A stretch of DNA of 64,000 nt, from assembly GCF_030733685.1 (NCBI RefSeq), contig NZ_JASHIM010000018.1, positions 30,750-94,749 of the forward strand, given 5' to 3'. Under the pieces are notes generated by a model. It was not told the origin of the DNA and did no database searches. It saw only the letters and a list, made by a program, of their open reading frames with translations. Shown here in pieces: positions 1-8,730 of this stretch. The translations under genes were made by a program, and so were the position numbers. The stretch is from Roseovarius sp. MMSF_3281. Its GTDB lineage: Bacteria; Pseudomonadota; Alphaproteobacteria; Rhodobacterales; Rhodobacteraceae. Position 1 is the stretch's first letter. Each line of letters opens with the position of its first letter.

Positions 1-657
1 ATCGTCTCGGTCCCCTCCGATACCTCGAAAGACAACCTGGTGCAGGTCTTCCGCGACAGCGGCATGACCCGCCTGCCGGTCTACGAGGGCACCCTCGACA
101 GCCCCATCGGCATGGTCCACCTCAAGGATTTCGCCCTCAAGCACGGTTTCAACGGCAAGGGCGGGCGCTTCTCGCTCAAGGATACCCTGCGCCCGCTGCT
201 TTACGTGCCGCCCTCCATGCCCATCGGCGTGCTCTTGCAGAAAATGCAAAGCGAACGGCAGCACATGGCGCTGGTCATCGACGAATACGGCGGGGTGGAC
301 GGCCTTGTAACCATCGAAGACCTGATCGAACAGGTGGTCGGCGAAATCGAAGACGAACACGACATCGACGACGATCAATACTGGACACGCGAACGCCCCG
401 GCACCTACCTCGCGCTGGCCAAAACCCCGCTTGAGGAATTCGAAGAGGAAATCGGCCAGTCGCTGACCGACACCGAGGAGGTCGACGAGGAAGAAATCGA
501 TACCCTGGGCGGGCTGGTCTTCATGCTTCTGGGCCGGGTGCCGGTGCGCGGCGAGGTGGTCGAACACCCCGCCGGTGTCTCCATCGAGGTGACCGAGGCC
601 GACCCCCGCCGCATCAAGCGCCTGCGCGTCCGCATGCCCGAGGCACAGGATGGCTAA
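1..657 (+). CDS. corC: HlyC/CorC-family CBS-domain protein, 5'-truncated by window edge
   Basis: The frame is open from base 1 with no start codon, so the N-terminus lies outside the window. The visible 218 residues hold a CBS-pair region (motif RLPVYEG, then the second CBS with VIDEYGGVDGLVTIEDLIEQ) and a C-terminal CorC_HlyC transporter-associated domain ending in RIKRLRVRMPEA. This architecture is that of the soluble CorC/YbeX branch, linked to magnesium/cobalt efflux and envelope maintenance; the biochemical role is inferred from family. The stop lies 3 bases before lnt, the usual corC-lnt arrangement, so co-transcription is likely. A membrane DUF21 domain further upstream cannot be excluded because the start is missing. 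Confidence 0.9.
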   Translation: MVSVPSDTSKDNLVQVFRDSGMTRLPVYEGTLDSPIGMVHLKDFALKHGFNGKGGRFSLKDTLRPLLYVPPSMPIGVLLQKMQSERQHMALVIDEYGGVDGLVTIEDLIEQVVGEIEDEHDIDDDQYWTRERPGTYLALAKTPLEEFEEEIGQSLTDTEEVDEEEIDTLGGLVFMLLGRVPVRGEVVEHPAGVSIEVTEADPRRIKRLRVRMPEAQDG

Positions 658-660
658 GCC

Positions 661-2199
661 ATGCCCGACGTCCCCGCCGCCGCCCCGCGCCTGAGCGAAA
701 GGGCCGCCGCCCTGCGCCCCCGCTGGCGCTGGGCGCTGCTATTCGCGCTCGGGGCCGTGGCGGCCACGGGGCAGGCGCCCTTGGGTCTCTGGTGGCTCTC
801 GATCCCCGCCTTTGCCGCCTGCCTTGCGATCCTGCCCGCGCTGCCCGACTGGCGCGCGGCGGCCTGGGGCGGGTGGGCGATGGGCGCGGGCTATTTCGCG
901 CTTGCGCTCAACTGGATCGTGGAACCTTTCCTTGTCGACGCCGCGCGCCACGCGTGGATGGCCCCCTTTGCGCTTTTCGGCCTTGCCGGCGGCCTTGCGC
1001 TGTTCTGGGCGCTGGCCGCCGGGCTGTCGCGCCGCCTGCGTGGCGGCGCGCTGGGCCTTGCCTGCGCCCTCACCCTGTCCGAGGCCCTGCGCGGCACCGT
1101 TCTGACCGGCTTTCCATGGGCGCAGCCGGGCCACGCGCTGATCGACAGCGCGCTTTTGCCGCTGGCCGCGCTTACAGGGCCGCTTGGCCTTACCTTCGCG
1201 CTTCTGGGCAGCGCCACGGCCTTGGGCGCGCTGCTCACTGGCCCGCGCCTGCCCGGCGCGCTGGGCCTTGCGGCCTTTGCCGCGCTTTTTGCCGTGGCGG
1301 GCCAACTGCCCCCCGCGCCCGCCACACCCCAGGACGCGCCCACCGTTCGCCTGGTCCAGCCCAACGCGCCCCAGCACCAAAAATGGGACCCGGCCCATAT
1401 CCAGACCTTCTTTGACCGCCAGATCGCCTTTACCGCGGAACCGGGGCAGGGCGGCCACGCCCGCCCCGATCTCATCGTCTGGCCCGAAACCGCGGTGCCG
1501 GTGCTTCTCAACAACGCAGAACCTACCCTCGACGGGATCGCCCGCGCCGCCCAGGGCGCGCCCGTGGTCCTTGGCCTTCAACGGCACGACGACCGGCGGC
1601 TTTACAACTCCCTCGTGGCGCTGGATGCCTCGGGCCGGGTCAGCGCACTTTACGACAAGCACCACCTTGTGCCCTTCGGCGAATATATCCCCTTCGGCGA
1701 CCAGCTGCAGAAAATCGGTATCACCGCCTTTGCCGCGCAACGCGGCAACGGCTATTCTCCGGGGCCCGGCGCACAGGTGATCGACCTTGGGCCAGCCGGG
1801 TTTGCCCTGCCGCTCATCTGTTACGAAGGTGTCTTTCCGCAGGATGTGCGCGCCGCCCCCCGGCGCGCCGATGTCATGCTTCTGGTCACCAATGACGCAT
1901 GGTTCGGCGAAAACTCCGGCCCCTATCAGCACCTCGCCCAGGCCCGCCTGCGCAGCGCCGAGATGGGCCTGCCGATGATCCGTGTGGCCAATACCGGGGT
2001 CTCGGCCATGATCGACGCACGCGGGCAGATCACCGCGCAGATCCCCCTGAACAAGGCCGGGTGGCGCGACGCGGCCCTGCCGCCCCCCATGGCCCCCACA
2101 CCCTATGCTCGCATGGGCGACCTGCCCATGCTTGCCGCACTGCTGGCCCTCATGGTCCTGTGCTGCCTTTATCCCGTGCTTGGGCGCAGGGGGACTTAG
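661..2199 (+). CDS. lnt: Apolipoprotein N-acyltransferase
   Basis: This inner-membrane enzyme adds the third acyl chain to the N-terminal Cys of lipoproteins. The 512-aa length is normal. The first ~215 residues are a set of hydrophobic helices; the rest is a nitrilase-fold periplasmic domain. The expected catalytic triad is present: E276 in IVWPETAVP, K333 in YDKHHLVPFGEY and C387 in PLICYEG. A final hydrophobic segment near the C-terminus anchors the domain. It follows corC by 3 bases. The next gene is metK, whereas related genomes often have a small XRE regulator in between; none is visible here. Confidence 0.96.
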   Translation: MPDVPAAAPRLSERAAALRPRWRWALLFALGAVAATGQAPLGLWWLSIPAFAACLAILPALPDWRAAAWGGWAMGAGYFALALNWIVEPFLVDAARHAWMAPFALFGLAGGLALFWALAAGLSRRLRGGALGLACALTLSEALRGTVLTGFPWAQPGHALIDSALLPLAALTGPLGLTFALLGSATALGALLTGPRLPGALGLAAFAALFAVAGQLPPAPATPQDAPTVRLVQPNAPQHQKWDPAHIQTFFDRQIAFTAEPGQGGHARPDLIVWPETAVPVLLNNAEPTLDGIARAAQGAPVVLGLQRHDDRRLYNSLVALDASGRVSALYDKHHLVPFGEYIPFGDQLQKIGITAFAAQRGNGYSPGPGAQVIDLGPAGFALPLICYEGVFPQDVRAAPRRADVMLLVTNDAWFGENSGPYQHLAQARLRSAEMGLPMIRVANTGVSAMIDARGQITAQIPLNKAGWRDAALPPPMAPTPYARMGDLPMLAALLALMVLCCLYPVLGRRGT

Positions 2200-2241
2200 C
2201 GATTGACGCCACTGGCCCTTCGGCGTAACCACGCCTGAACC

Positions 2242-2286
2242 CCGTCACAACGGCTTCCTGGCGTGACGGCAGACATTAATGGAGCA
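2242..2286 (+). promoter_or_regulatory. SAM/SAH-type riboswitch in the metK leader
   Basis: Arms CCGTCAC (2242-2248) and GTGACGG (2263-2269) form a perfect 7-bp stem around the loop AACGGCTTCCTGGC. After a short linker comes AATGGAGCA (2278-2286), whose GGAG is the metK Shine-Dalgarno and can pair with the GCTTCC of the loop, giving an H-type pseudoknot. These conserved blocks and their position ahead of metK match the SAM/SAH riboswitch class known from Rhodobacterales. The expected mode is translational: ligand stabilises the pseudoknot and hides the SD, lowering metK translation when SAM is abundant. Pairing is read by eye, not folded. Confidence 0.88.
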
Positions 2287-2292
2287 CCTTAC

Positions 2293-3459
2293 ATGTCCCG
2301 ACAGAACTATATCTTCACCTCCGAATCCGTCTCGGAGGGCCACCCCGACAAGGTCTGCGACCGGATTTCCGACGCCATCCTCGATGCCTTCCTCGAAGAA
2401 GAGGCCAACGCCCGCGTCGCCGCCGAAACCTTCGCCACCTCGGGCATGGTCGTCATCGGGGGCGAGGTGGGCCTCTCGGATCAGGACAAGCTGCGCAACT
2501 ACATGGGCCGGATTCAGCAGATCGCCCGCGATTGCATCCGCGATATCGGCTATGAACAGGAACAGTTCCACTGGAACACCTGCCACGTGCTGAATTTCCT
2601 GCACGAACAATCCGCCCATATCGCCCAAGGCGTCGATCGCGACGGGGCAGGGGATCAGGGCATCATGTTCGGCTATGCCACCAATGAAACCGACGCGCTC
2701 ATGCCCGCGCCGATCCAGTTTTCACACGCCATCCTGCGCCGTCTGGCCGAGGCGCGCAAATCCGGGGCCGAACCCACCCTGCGCCCCGATGCCAAAAGCC
2801 AGATTTCCCTGCGCTACGAAGATGGCAAGCCGGTCGAGGTCACCCAGATCGTGCTGTCCACCCAACACGAAAGCGAAAACCAGAACAGCGACGACATCCG
2901 CGCCATCGTCGAGCCTTACATTCGCGAGGTTCTGCCCGCCGAGTGGATCAACGACAAAACCGAATGGTGGGTGAACCCCACCGGCACCTTCGTCATCGGC
3001 GGTCCCGATGGCGATGCGGGCCTTACCGGGCGCAAGATCATCGTCGATACCTACGGTGGCGCCGCGCCGCACGGGGGCGGGGCCTTCTCCGGCAAGGACC
3101 CTACGAAGGTCGACCGCTCGGCGGCCTATGCCGCGCGCTATCTGGCCAAGAACGTCGTCGCCGCCGGCATGGCCGAGCGTTGCACCCTGCAACTTTCCTA
3201 CGCCATCGGTGTCGCCAAGCCGCTGTCGATCTACGTGGATACCCACGGCACCGGCGAAGTGGACGAATCGCAGATCGAAAAGGCCATTCGCCAATCCATG
3301 GATCTCACCCCGCGCGGCATCCGCGAGGCGCTGGATCTTAACAAACCGATCTACCAGCGTACGGCGGCCTATGGTCACTTCGGCCGCGAACCCGAGGCCG
3401 ATGGCGGGTTCAGTTGGGAACGCACCGATCTGGTCGAGACCCTCAAGAAAGCCGTGTGA
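2293..3459 (+). CDS. metK: S-adenosylmethionine synthetase
   Basis: MetK makes SAM from methionine and ATP in the cytoplasm. At 388 aa it has the usual length. Visible family signatures are [12 protein letters not shown] near the N-terminus, the [12 protein letters not shown] methionine-site motif and the phosphate-binding [17 protein letters not shown] chose ATG 2293 rather than the in-frame codon at 2263, because 2263 lies inside the riboswitch stem and GGAG at 2281-2284 sits 8 bases before 2293. Regulation is most likely by the riboswitch in its leader. A long inverted repeat follows the stop. Confidence 0.97.
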   Translation: MSRQNYIFTSESVSEGHPDKVCDRISDAILDAFLEEEANARVAAETFATSGMVVIGGEVGLSDQDKLRNYMGRIQQIARDCIRDIGYEQEQFHWNTCHVLNFLHEQSAHIAQGVDRDGAGDQGIMFGYATNETDALMPAPIQFSHAILRRLAEARKSGAEPTLRPDAKSQISLRYEDGKPVEVTQIVLSTQHESENQNSDDIRAIVEPYIREVLPAEWINDKTEWWVNPTGTFVIGGPDGDAGLTGRKIIVDTYGGAAPHGGGAFSGKDPTKVDRSAAYAARYLAKNVVAAGMAERCTLQLSYAIGVAKPLSIYVDTHGTGEVDESQIEKAIRQSMDLTPRGIREALDLNKPIYQRTAAYGHFGREPEADGGFSWERTDLVETLKKAV

Positions 3460-3484
3460 TTTTCGCCCGCCCCAAGTGCGTTTC

Positions 3485-3560
3485 GTACGACTTGTACGTT
3501 TCTCCTTCGGGGCGAGGCGATTTTCGTACAAAACTCGCGTACAAAACGTACGAGTCGTAC
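3485..3560. repeat. Long inverted repeat between metK and trmB
   Basis: The 17-base arm GTACGACTTGTACGTTT (3485-3501) pairs with 3544-3560, with a single G-U position in RNA. Each arm is rich in CGTACG/GTAC sub-palindromes, and the 42-base loop holds the first copy of a 9-base direct repeat GTACAAAAC (3526-3534); the second copy (3539-3547) overlaps the right arm. There is no T-tract, so it is not a standard intrinsic terminator. It may be an mRNA-end stabiliser, a processing site or one copy of a dispersed palindromic repeat family. Confidence 0.8.
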
Positions 3561-3567
3561 AGAATTC

Positions 3568-4284
3568 ATGAGCTCTGATAAGCATCCCTCCGGCGCCCCG
3601 TGGCGCAACTTTTATGGCCGTTTCAAGGGCAAGGGCCTGCGTAAATCGCAAGAGGCCTACCTTGACGAAGACCTTGCCAAATTGTCCCCCGGGGCGGTCG
3701 GCTGGGACGTGAACCCCGAACGGGAACCCGTTGATTTATCATCGCTTTTCGGGGATCGCGATGTCTGGCTCGAGGTTGGGTTCGGCGGTGGCGAACACAT
3801 GGTTCACCAGGCCGTGCAGAACCCGGGCGTGGGGTTCATCGGCTGTGAGCCTTATATCAACGGCGTCGCCATGCTCTTGGGCAAGATACGCGACTCCGGG
3901 GCGCAAAATATTGCGGTCCACCCCGGTGACGCCCGCGATATGTTCGATGTTCTGCCCGCCGAAAGCATTTCCCGCGCCTTCCTTTTGTACCCTGATCCCT
4001 GGCCCAAGAAACGCCACCACCGCCGCCGTTTCGTCACGCCCGAACATCTGGAGCCGCTCTCTAAGGTGTTGAAAAAAGGAGCAATTTTTCGTGTGGCCAC
4101 GGATATTCCCGACTATGTCCGCCAAACCTTGGAGCAGGTGCCGCGCCACGGGTTCGAATGGCTGGCCGAGCGCCCGGAAGATTGGCGAACCCCTTGGAAT
4201 GATTGGATTTCTACCCGGTACGAGCAAAAAGCCCTGCGCGAAGGCCGGGTGCCGCACTACCTGACGTTTCGTAAGACGGGATGA
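3568..4284 (+). CDS. trmB: tRNA (guanine-N7)-methyltransferase
   Basis: TrmB methylates G46 of the tRNA variable loop using SAM. The 238-aa protein shows the SAM-binding segment WLEVGFGGGEH and the signature LYPDPWPKKRHHRRR, both diagnostic. Its place after metK is the conserved Rhodobacterales order. The start at 3568 comes directly after the right arm of the 3485-3560 inverted repeat, and no convincing Shine-Dalgarno is visible, so initiation may depend on that hairpin or on coupling. The codons following the start (MSSDKHPSGAPWRNFYGRF) match the family N-terminus. Confidence 0.95.
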   Translation: MSSDKHPSGAPWRNFYGRFKGKGLRKSQEAYLDEDLAKLSPGAVGWDVNPEREPVDLSSLFGDRDVWLEVGFGGGEHMVHQAVQNPGVGFIGCEPYINGVAMLLGKIRDSGAQNIAVHPGDARDMFDVLPAESISRAFLLYPDPWPKKRHHRRRFVTPEHLEPLSKVLKKGAIFRVATDIPDYVRQTLEQVPRHGFEWLAERPEDWRTPWNDWISTRYEQKALREGRVPHYLTFRKTG

Positions 4285-4537
4285 TGCGCGGCGGCGTCGT
4301 GAAATTCGACATGAGAAAGCCTATATAATCGTGTGATATCAAAAGACTGTTGCGCAATCTTCATGCGGAATGCCTTGTGTCATTCGGCATGTTTCCCAAG
4401 CTCACCCCAACCCGCCCAAGGGCCACGAACACAAGCCAAAACCGTCTTCGCGCCCCTTGCAGCTACCCCTATGCGCCACTAAGACTCCGTTAGCAACTGA
4501 TCGCTAAAGATCCCTCCACACTTACAGGCAGGCGAAT
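4285..4537. other. trmB-clpP intergenic region with imperfect hairpin
   Basis: This stretch of about 250 bases contains an imperfect hairpin: ATGCGGAATG (4363-4372) faces CATTCGGCAT (4381-4390) with one mismatch, followed by GTTT. It could be a weak terminator for trmB. The AT-rich CTATATAAT at 4321-4329 is a candidate -10 element. The clpP promoter should lie here; I could not find a convincing heat-shock sigma (RpoH) consensus by eye. Confidence 0.4.
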
Positions 4538-5173
4538 ATGACAGACCCATTCGAGACTTACATGAATACCCTCGTCCCCATGGTGGTTGAGCAAACCAGC
4601 CGCGGCGAGCGCGCCTATGATATCTTCTCGCGCCTGCTCAAGGAGCGGATCATTTTCGTCAACGGCCCCGTGCACGACGGCATGTCGAGTTTGATCGTGG
4701 CGCAGCTACTACATCTTGAGGCCGAGAACCCGAAAAAAGAAATCTCGATGTATATCAACAGCCCCGGTGGCGTGGTCACCAGCGGCCTGTCGATCTACGA
4801 CACCATGCAATACATCAAGCCGAAGGTCAGCACGCTGGTCATCGGGCAGGCGGCCTCGATGGGCTCGCTTCTGTTGACTGCTGGTGCCGAAGGCATGCGG
4901 TTTTCTTTGCCCAACAGTCGAATCATGGTTCACCAGCCCTCGGGCGGCTACCAGGGTCAGGCGACCGACATCATGATTCACGCCGAAGAGACGATGAAAC
5001 TCAAGAAGCGGCTTAATGAAATTTACGTGAAGCACACCGGCCAAACCCTTAAAAAGGTTGAAGATGCGCTTGAGCGTGACAACTTCATGTCGCCTGAGGA
5101 GGCCAAGAAATGGGGCCTTATCGACGAAATCGTCGAAAACCGCGCCAAGGGTGACGACGACGGCGACAAGTAA
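4538..5173 (+). CDS. clpP: ATP-dependent Clp protease proteolytic subunit
   Basis: ClpP is the tetradecameric serine protease chamber that works with ClpX or ClpA. The 211-aa sequence carries the full catalytic triad: S107 in GQAASMGS, H132 in MVHQPSGG and D181 in ERDNFMS. There is an N-terminal stretch (about 15 residues) that in homologues is removed or forms the axial loops. It is followed by an intrinsic terminator and then clpX, so the two partners are adjacent but can be transcribed separately. Confidence 0.97.
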   Translation: MTDPFETYMNTLVPMVVEQTSRGERAYDIFSRLLKERIIFVNGPVHDGMSSLIVAQLLHLEAENPKKEISMYINSPGGVVTSGLSIYDTMQYIKPKVSTLVIGQAASMGSLLLTAGAEGMRFSLPNSRIMVHQPSGGYQGQATDIMIHAEETMKLKKRLNEIYVKHTGQTLKKVEDALERDNFMSPEEAKKWGLIDEIVENRAKGDDDGDK

Positions 5174-5182
5174 AAGGGCCTG

Positions 5183-5211
5183 CCGCGCCCTTCCCGGGCG
5201 CGGTGATTTTT
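5183..5211 (+). terminator. Intrinsic terminator after clpP
   Basis: CCGCGCCC (5183-5190) and GGGCGCGG (5196-5203) form a perfect 8-bp GC stem with loop TTCCC, followed by TGATTTTT. It lies 9 bases after the clpP stop. The tail overlaps TTGACA (5210-5215), a good -35 candidate for a separate clpX promoter. Confidence 0.85.
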
Positions 5212-5241
5212 GACATTGTGGTGGTGTTTCACCTGTCTTAA
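5210..5241 (+). promoter_or_regulatory. Candidate clpX promoter
   Basis: TTGACA at 5210-5215 is a perfect sigma-70-type -35 box just downstream of the clpP terminator. The best -10 in range is weak (TCTTAA, 5236-5241, long spacer). It would give a short leader to the clpX start at 5319. Sequence match only. Confidence 0.3.
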
Positions 5242-5318
5242 GCTGGCCCGATCGAAATAAGGACGAAGCGGCGCGCAAGCGCCTGCAAAACCGGGGCAAA
5301 AGGCCCGAAAGGTACGTG

Positions 5319-6581
5319 ATGGCGAACAACTCTGGCGGCGACAGCAAAAACACGCTCTATTGTAGCTTTTGCGGTAAAAGCCAGCATGAGGTGCGCAAAC
5401 TGATTGCTGGGCCGACCGTGTTCATCTGTGATGAATGTGTCGAACTCTGCATGGATATCATCCGCGAAGAAACCAAGAGCGCGGGCCTGAAATCCAGCGA
5501 AGGCGTGCCCACACCGCAGGAAATCTGTCAGGTTCTGGACGACTACGTAATCGGCCAGGCCATGGCCAAGCGTGTTCTCTCGGTGGCCGTGCACAACCAT
5601 TACAAACGCCTCAATCACGCGGGCAAAAGCGATATTGAACTGCAAAAGTCCAATATCCTTCTGATCGGTCCGACGGGCTGTGGTAAAACACTTCTGGCGC
5701 AGACCTTGGCGCGCATTCTCGATGTGCCTTTCACCATGGCCGACGCCACCACGCTGACCGAAGCGGGCTACGTCGGTGAGGATGTGGAAAACATCATCCT
5801 CAAACTGCTGCAGGCCAGCGAATACAACGTCGAACGGGCACAGCGCGGTATCGTCTATATCGACGAGGTCGATAAGATCACCCGCAAGTCCGAAAACCCT
5901 TCGATCACCCGTGATGTCTCGGGGGAGGGCGTGCAGCAGGCGCTGCTGAAGCTGATGGAAGGTACCGTTGCCGCCGTGCCGCCGCAGGGCGGGCGCAAGC
6001 ATCCGCAGCAGGAATTCCTGCAAGTGGACACCACCAACATCCTGTTCATCTGCGGCGGTGCTTTCGCGGGCCTCGACAAGATTATCTCGCAGCGCGGGAA
6101 AGGCAGCGCCATGGGCTTCGGGGCCGATGTGCGCGACGTGGACGAACGCGGCGTGGGCGAGGTCTTTACCGATCTCGAGCCTGAAGACCTTCTCAAGTTT
6201 GGCCTGATTCCGGAATTCGTGGGCCGCTTGCCGGTGATTGCCACCTTGGAAGATCTGGATGAAGATGCGCTTGTCACCATCCTGACCGAACCGAAGAATG
6301 CCTTGGTCAAACAGTACCAACGTCTTTTCGAGCTTGAGGATGCCCAACTCACCTTCACCGACGACGCGCTCAAGGCGATTGCCAAGCGGGCGATTGAACG
6401 CAAAACCGGCGCTCGCGGCTTGCGGTCGATCCTCGAAGACATCCTGTTGAACACCATGTTCGACCTGCCGGGCATGGAAGGCGTGGAAGAGGTTGTCGTG
6501 AACGAAGAGGCCGTGACCTCGGAGGCCGCCCCGCTGATGATCTATGCCGATCAGAAAAAAGAAGGCACAAGCGCGGGCTGA
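5319..6581 (+). CDS. clpX: ATP-dependent Clp protease ATP-binding subunit ClpX
   Basis: ClpX is the AAA+ unfoldase that feeds substrates to ClpP. The 420-aa protein has the N-terminal zinc-binding domain with C15, C18, C37 and C40, a Walker A motif [10 protein letters not shown], Walker B around [10 protein letters not shown], the pore-loop GYVGEDVEN and the [10 protein letters not shown] sensor-2 region. I place the start at ATG 5319 (a GTG precedes it at 5316) with GAAAGG at 5307-5312 as the ribosome site. A strong terminator follows. Confidence 0.97.
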   Translation: MANNSGGDSKNTLYCSFCGKSQHEVRKLIAGPTVFICDECVELCMDIIREETKSAGLKSSEGVPTPQEICQVLDDYVIGQAMAKRVLSVAVHNHYKRLNHAGKSDIELQKSNILLIGPTGCGKTLLAQTLARILDVPFTMADATTLTEAGYVGEDVENIILKLLQASEYNVERAQRGIVYIDEVDKITRKSENPSITRDVSGEGVQQALLKLMEGTVAAVPPQGGRKHPQQEFLQVDTTNILFICGGAFAGLDKIISQRGKGSAMGFGADVRDVDERGVGEVFTDLEPEDLLKFGLIPEFVGRLPVIATLEDLDEDALVTILTEPKNALVKQYQRLFELEDAQLTFTDDALKAIAKRAIERKTGARGLRSILEDILLNTMFDLPGMEGVEEVVVNEEAVTSEAAPLMIYADQKKEGTSAG

Positions 6582-6606
6582 TCGCTGCGACAGGCCAACA
6601 GTTTCC

Positions 6607-6641
6607 AAGCCCCGCCCCGACAGGCGGGGCTTTCTTTTGTT
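6607..6641 (+). terminator. Intrinsic terminator after clpX
   Basis: AAGCCCCGCC (6607-6616) pairs perfectly with GGCGGGGCTT (6623-6632) over the loop CCGACA, followed by TCTTTTGTT. It lies about 25 bases after the clpX stop. Confidence 0.93.
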
Positions 6642-6716
6642 CAAAGGGGGATGGAGGACCACTGGACTTTGCCCTGTCAATTCGCCATACAGACACCAAG
6701 TTATCGGGAGATACTC

Positions 6717-7100
6717 ATGGGCATTCTCAACACTCTTCTGCGCGCTGTAACATGGTGGAACGGGCAGACGCTCAACACCCAGCTTTACACATGGCGTAAG
6801 GGCGTCAAGATGGGCGAGGATGAGCAGGGGAACGTGTTCTATCGCGACCGCGAGGACAAGCGCCGCTGGGTCATTTTCAACGGCGAGGCCGAGGCAAGCC
6901 GCGTCAGCCCTGATTGGCACGGCTGGCTGCATCATACCTACAATGAACCGCCCACGGACCGTCCGCTTACCCATAAAACCTGGGAAAAGCCTCATGAAGA
7001 AAACCTGACAGGCACGGCCCTTGCCTATGCGCCTGCCGGGTCCATCCGCCGCCCGGCCCCGATTGAGCGGAAGGATTACGAGGCTTGGTCCCCTGAATAA
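6717..7100 (+). CDS. NADH:ubiquinone oxidoreductase NDUFA12-family accessory subunit
   Basis: This 127-aa protein belongs to the NDUFA12/17.2-kDa family of complex I accessory subunits, shared by mitochondria and alphaproteobacteria. The core motifs are present: [36 protein letters not shown] and the DRPLTHKTW segment. I start at ATG 6717 with GGGAG at 6706-6710; an in-frame ATG at 6651 would add 22 residues unlike the family. It sits in the conserved block clpX - NDUFA12 - mlaD - DUF2155 - aat, away from the main nuo operon. Confidence 0.93.
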   Translation: MGILNTLLRAVTWWNGQTLNTQLYTWRKGVKMGEDEQGNVFYRDREDKRRWVIFNGEAEASRVSPDWHGWLHHTYNEPPTDRPLTHKTWEKPHEENLTGTALAYAPAGSIRRPAPIERKDYEAWSPE

Positions 7101-7111
7101 GGCGCGCGTCT

Positions 7112-7567
7112 ATGTCTGAAAATACCACCGAAGTGATTGTCGGCGGCGCGGTGCTGGCCGTGGCCCTTGGCTTTCTGGTTTATGCCGGTCAGGCCACGGG
7201 GCTGTCCGGCGGGCAGGATGAATACCAACTGGCCGCCAGCTTCCGCAGTGCAGATGGCGTTGATGTGGGCACCGATGTTCGCATGGCGGGTGTCAAGGTG
7301 GGCCGGGTGACGGGCATTCAACTTGATCCCGGTACCTATCGCGCCAGCACGGTTTTTACCGTGCAGGAGGGCATCGAGGTTCCCGACGATAGCGCGGTAT
7401 CTATCAGTTCCGAAGGGCTTTTGGGGGGCAACTATGTCGAAATCCTGCCCGGCGGCTCGCCGTTTTATTTTGAACCCGGCGATGAGATCGAGTTCACCCA
7501 AGGTTCCGTCAGCCTTGTTTCGCTTCTGATGAAATTCGTGGGTGGGGATGAGGACAACGGAGAATGA
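7112..7567 (+). CDS. mlaD: Outer-membrane lipid asymmetry protein MlaD (MCE domain)
   Basis: MlaD is the hexameric inner-membrane-anchored MCE protein of the Mla phospholipid transport system. The 151-aa protein has one N-terminal transmembrane helix (about residues 9-27, GGAVLAVALGFLVYAGQ) and a single MCE domain with FRSADGVDVGTDVRMAGVKVG and the LLGGNYVEILPGG end. The other Mla components are not in this window. The next gene overlaps it by ATGA, indicating translational coupling. Confidence 0.93.
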   Translation: MSENTTEVIVGGAVLAVALGFLVYAGQATGLSGGQDEYQLAASFRSADGVDVGTDVRMAGVKVGRVTGIQLDPGTYRASTVFTVQEGIEVPDDSAVSISSEGLLGGNYVEILPGGSPFYFEPGDEIEFTQGSVSLVSLLMKFVGGDEDNGE

Positions 7568-7923
7568 TCCGTTTCGTCCTTGCCATGACCTTCGCCTTCT
7601 CGACAAGCGTTGTCGCGCAGCAGGCCGTGGATGTCGGTACGGGGGCCGTCTTGCGCGGCCTCGACAAGGTTGCCGGCGATGTCGTGGACATGACCCTGCG
7701 CAATGGCGAAAGCGCCGATATAGGGCGGTTGACAGTGCGTTTGGGAGAATGCCGTTACCCCGAGGGCGATCCTGCCGCTGATGCTTTCGCCTTTGTGACC
7801 GTTGAGGAACAGGGGCGAGAAGCCCCGGTGTTCCAAGGCTGGATGATCGCCTCATCGCCGGCGTTGAATGCGATGGAACATGCGCGCTATGACGTTTGGG
7901 TCATGCGCTGCAAGACGGACTGA
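7564..7923 (+). CDS. DUF2155 periplasmic protein
   Basis: A 119-aa protein with a cleavable signal peptide (MIRFVLAMTFAFSTSVVAQ, predicted cut after VVAQ). The body matches the DUF2155 family by its LRGLDKV...GRLTVRLGECRYP and FQGWMIASSPALNAMEHARYDVWVMRC segments, with two conserved Cys that could form a disulfide. The molecular function is unknown; the constant location next to mlaD and aat suggests an envelope role. The start overlaps the mlaD stop (ATGA), and the 3' end overlaps the convergent aat gene by 37 bases. Confidence 0.88.
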   Translation: MIRFVLAMTFAFSTSVVAQQAVDVGTGAVLRGLDKVAGDVVDMTLRNGESADIGRLTVRLGECRYPEGDPAADAFAFVTVEEQGREAPVFQGWMIASSPALNAMEHARYDVWVMRCKTD

Positions 7924-8537
7924 GGGTCGTCACACAACGGTACGGCATTTATGTCCGCCTCGATGTGCAAAGCTTCATGCAATCTTTCGTGGTACGTGGC
8001 ACGGGCGATTTCGACCGCGCCCAGGGATTGGAGGTGCGGGGTGATGAACTGTGTATCAAAAAGTGTAAAGCCGCAGCGCCGCAGGTGATCTATCAGATGC
8101 GCCAAGGCCAGTTTTGAACCATCCCTGCGCGGCGATACCATGCTTTCCCCGAAAAACGCACCGCCAAGCGTGACACCATATACCCCGCCTGCAAGCTTTG
8201 TGCCCTGCCAGATTTCCAGAGAATGGGCATGATCCAGCTTGTGAAGCGCCGTATAGAGCCGGTGAATTTCACCATTTATCCACGTGTCTTCGCGGTTGGC
8301 ACAGGCCATCAGGACGTGCTCGAAGGCATGGTTCAGCGTGACAGTATAGTCCGCCTTCCGCATCCGCCGCCCGAGCGATCGGGATATGTGAAACCCGTCA
8401 AGGGGCAGGATGCCACGGCGGCGCGGATCGACCCAGAACACCTCGGGATCGTCGCGATGCTCGGACATCGGGAAAATCCCCGCAGCATAGGCGCGAAGCA
8501 AAAGCTGTGGGGTCAGGATCGCGTCGGGCTCGCTCAT
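7887..8537 (-). CDS. aat: Leucyl/phenylalanyl-tRNA--protein transferase
   Basis: Aat transfers Leu or Phe from aminoacyl-tRNA to N-terminal Arg/Lys, creating N-degrons for ClpAP. The 216-aa length is normal. Family segments seen: LLLRAYAAGIFPMSEHRDDPEVFWVDPRRRGILPLDGFH, WINGEIHRLYTALHKLDHAHSLE is replaced here by shorter matches GVYGVTLGGAFFGESM and LFDTQFITPHLQSLGAVEI. ATG 8537 is chosen because MSEPDAILTPQLL is the family N-terminus, although only a distant GGAG is visible upstream; the open frame continues to 8765 without homology. It lies downstream of accB-accC on the same strand and its end overlaps the DUF2155 gene. Confidence 0.93.
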   Translation of the reverse strand: MSEPDAILTPQLLLRAYAAGIFPMSEHRDDPEVFWVDPRRRGILPLDGFHISRSLGRRMRKADYTVTLNHAFEHVLMACANREDTWINGEIHRLYTALHKLDHAHSLEIWQGTKLAGGVYGVTLGGAFFGESMVSPRRDGSKLALAHLIDHLRRCGFTLFDTQFITPHLQSLGAVEIARATYHERLHEALHIEADINAVPLCDDPQSVLQRMTQTS

Positions 8538-8730
8538 TGCCGTTCGGTGGATTTCTCCAAAAGGAATTAACGTTTCAGTATCGTCACTTTCTTCATGGCT
8601 GCAATCGCGCTTGCCGCCGTAGGCGCATGGATCGACTTTCATTACGTCGAGAGAAGCCGCATCCCGAAGAATGCCTGTCTTGGCCTGTCGCGGTCTTGCC
8701 AGTTGGGCCCCCAAGCCGGGAGCCTTGCGC

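Noticed and set aside
739..2232. Long minus-strand open frame opposite lnt
   Set aside because: Low-complexity Gly/Arg/Ala translation typical of antisense frames in GC-rich DNA; lnt on the plus strand has intact catalytic residues.
5238..6995. 585-codon minus-strand frame opposite clpX
   Set aside because: No recognisable domain, spans two real genes and a terminator.
7924..8117. Plus-strand frame after DUF2155
   Set aside because: Antisense of aat; no independent support.
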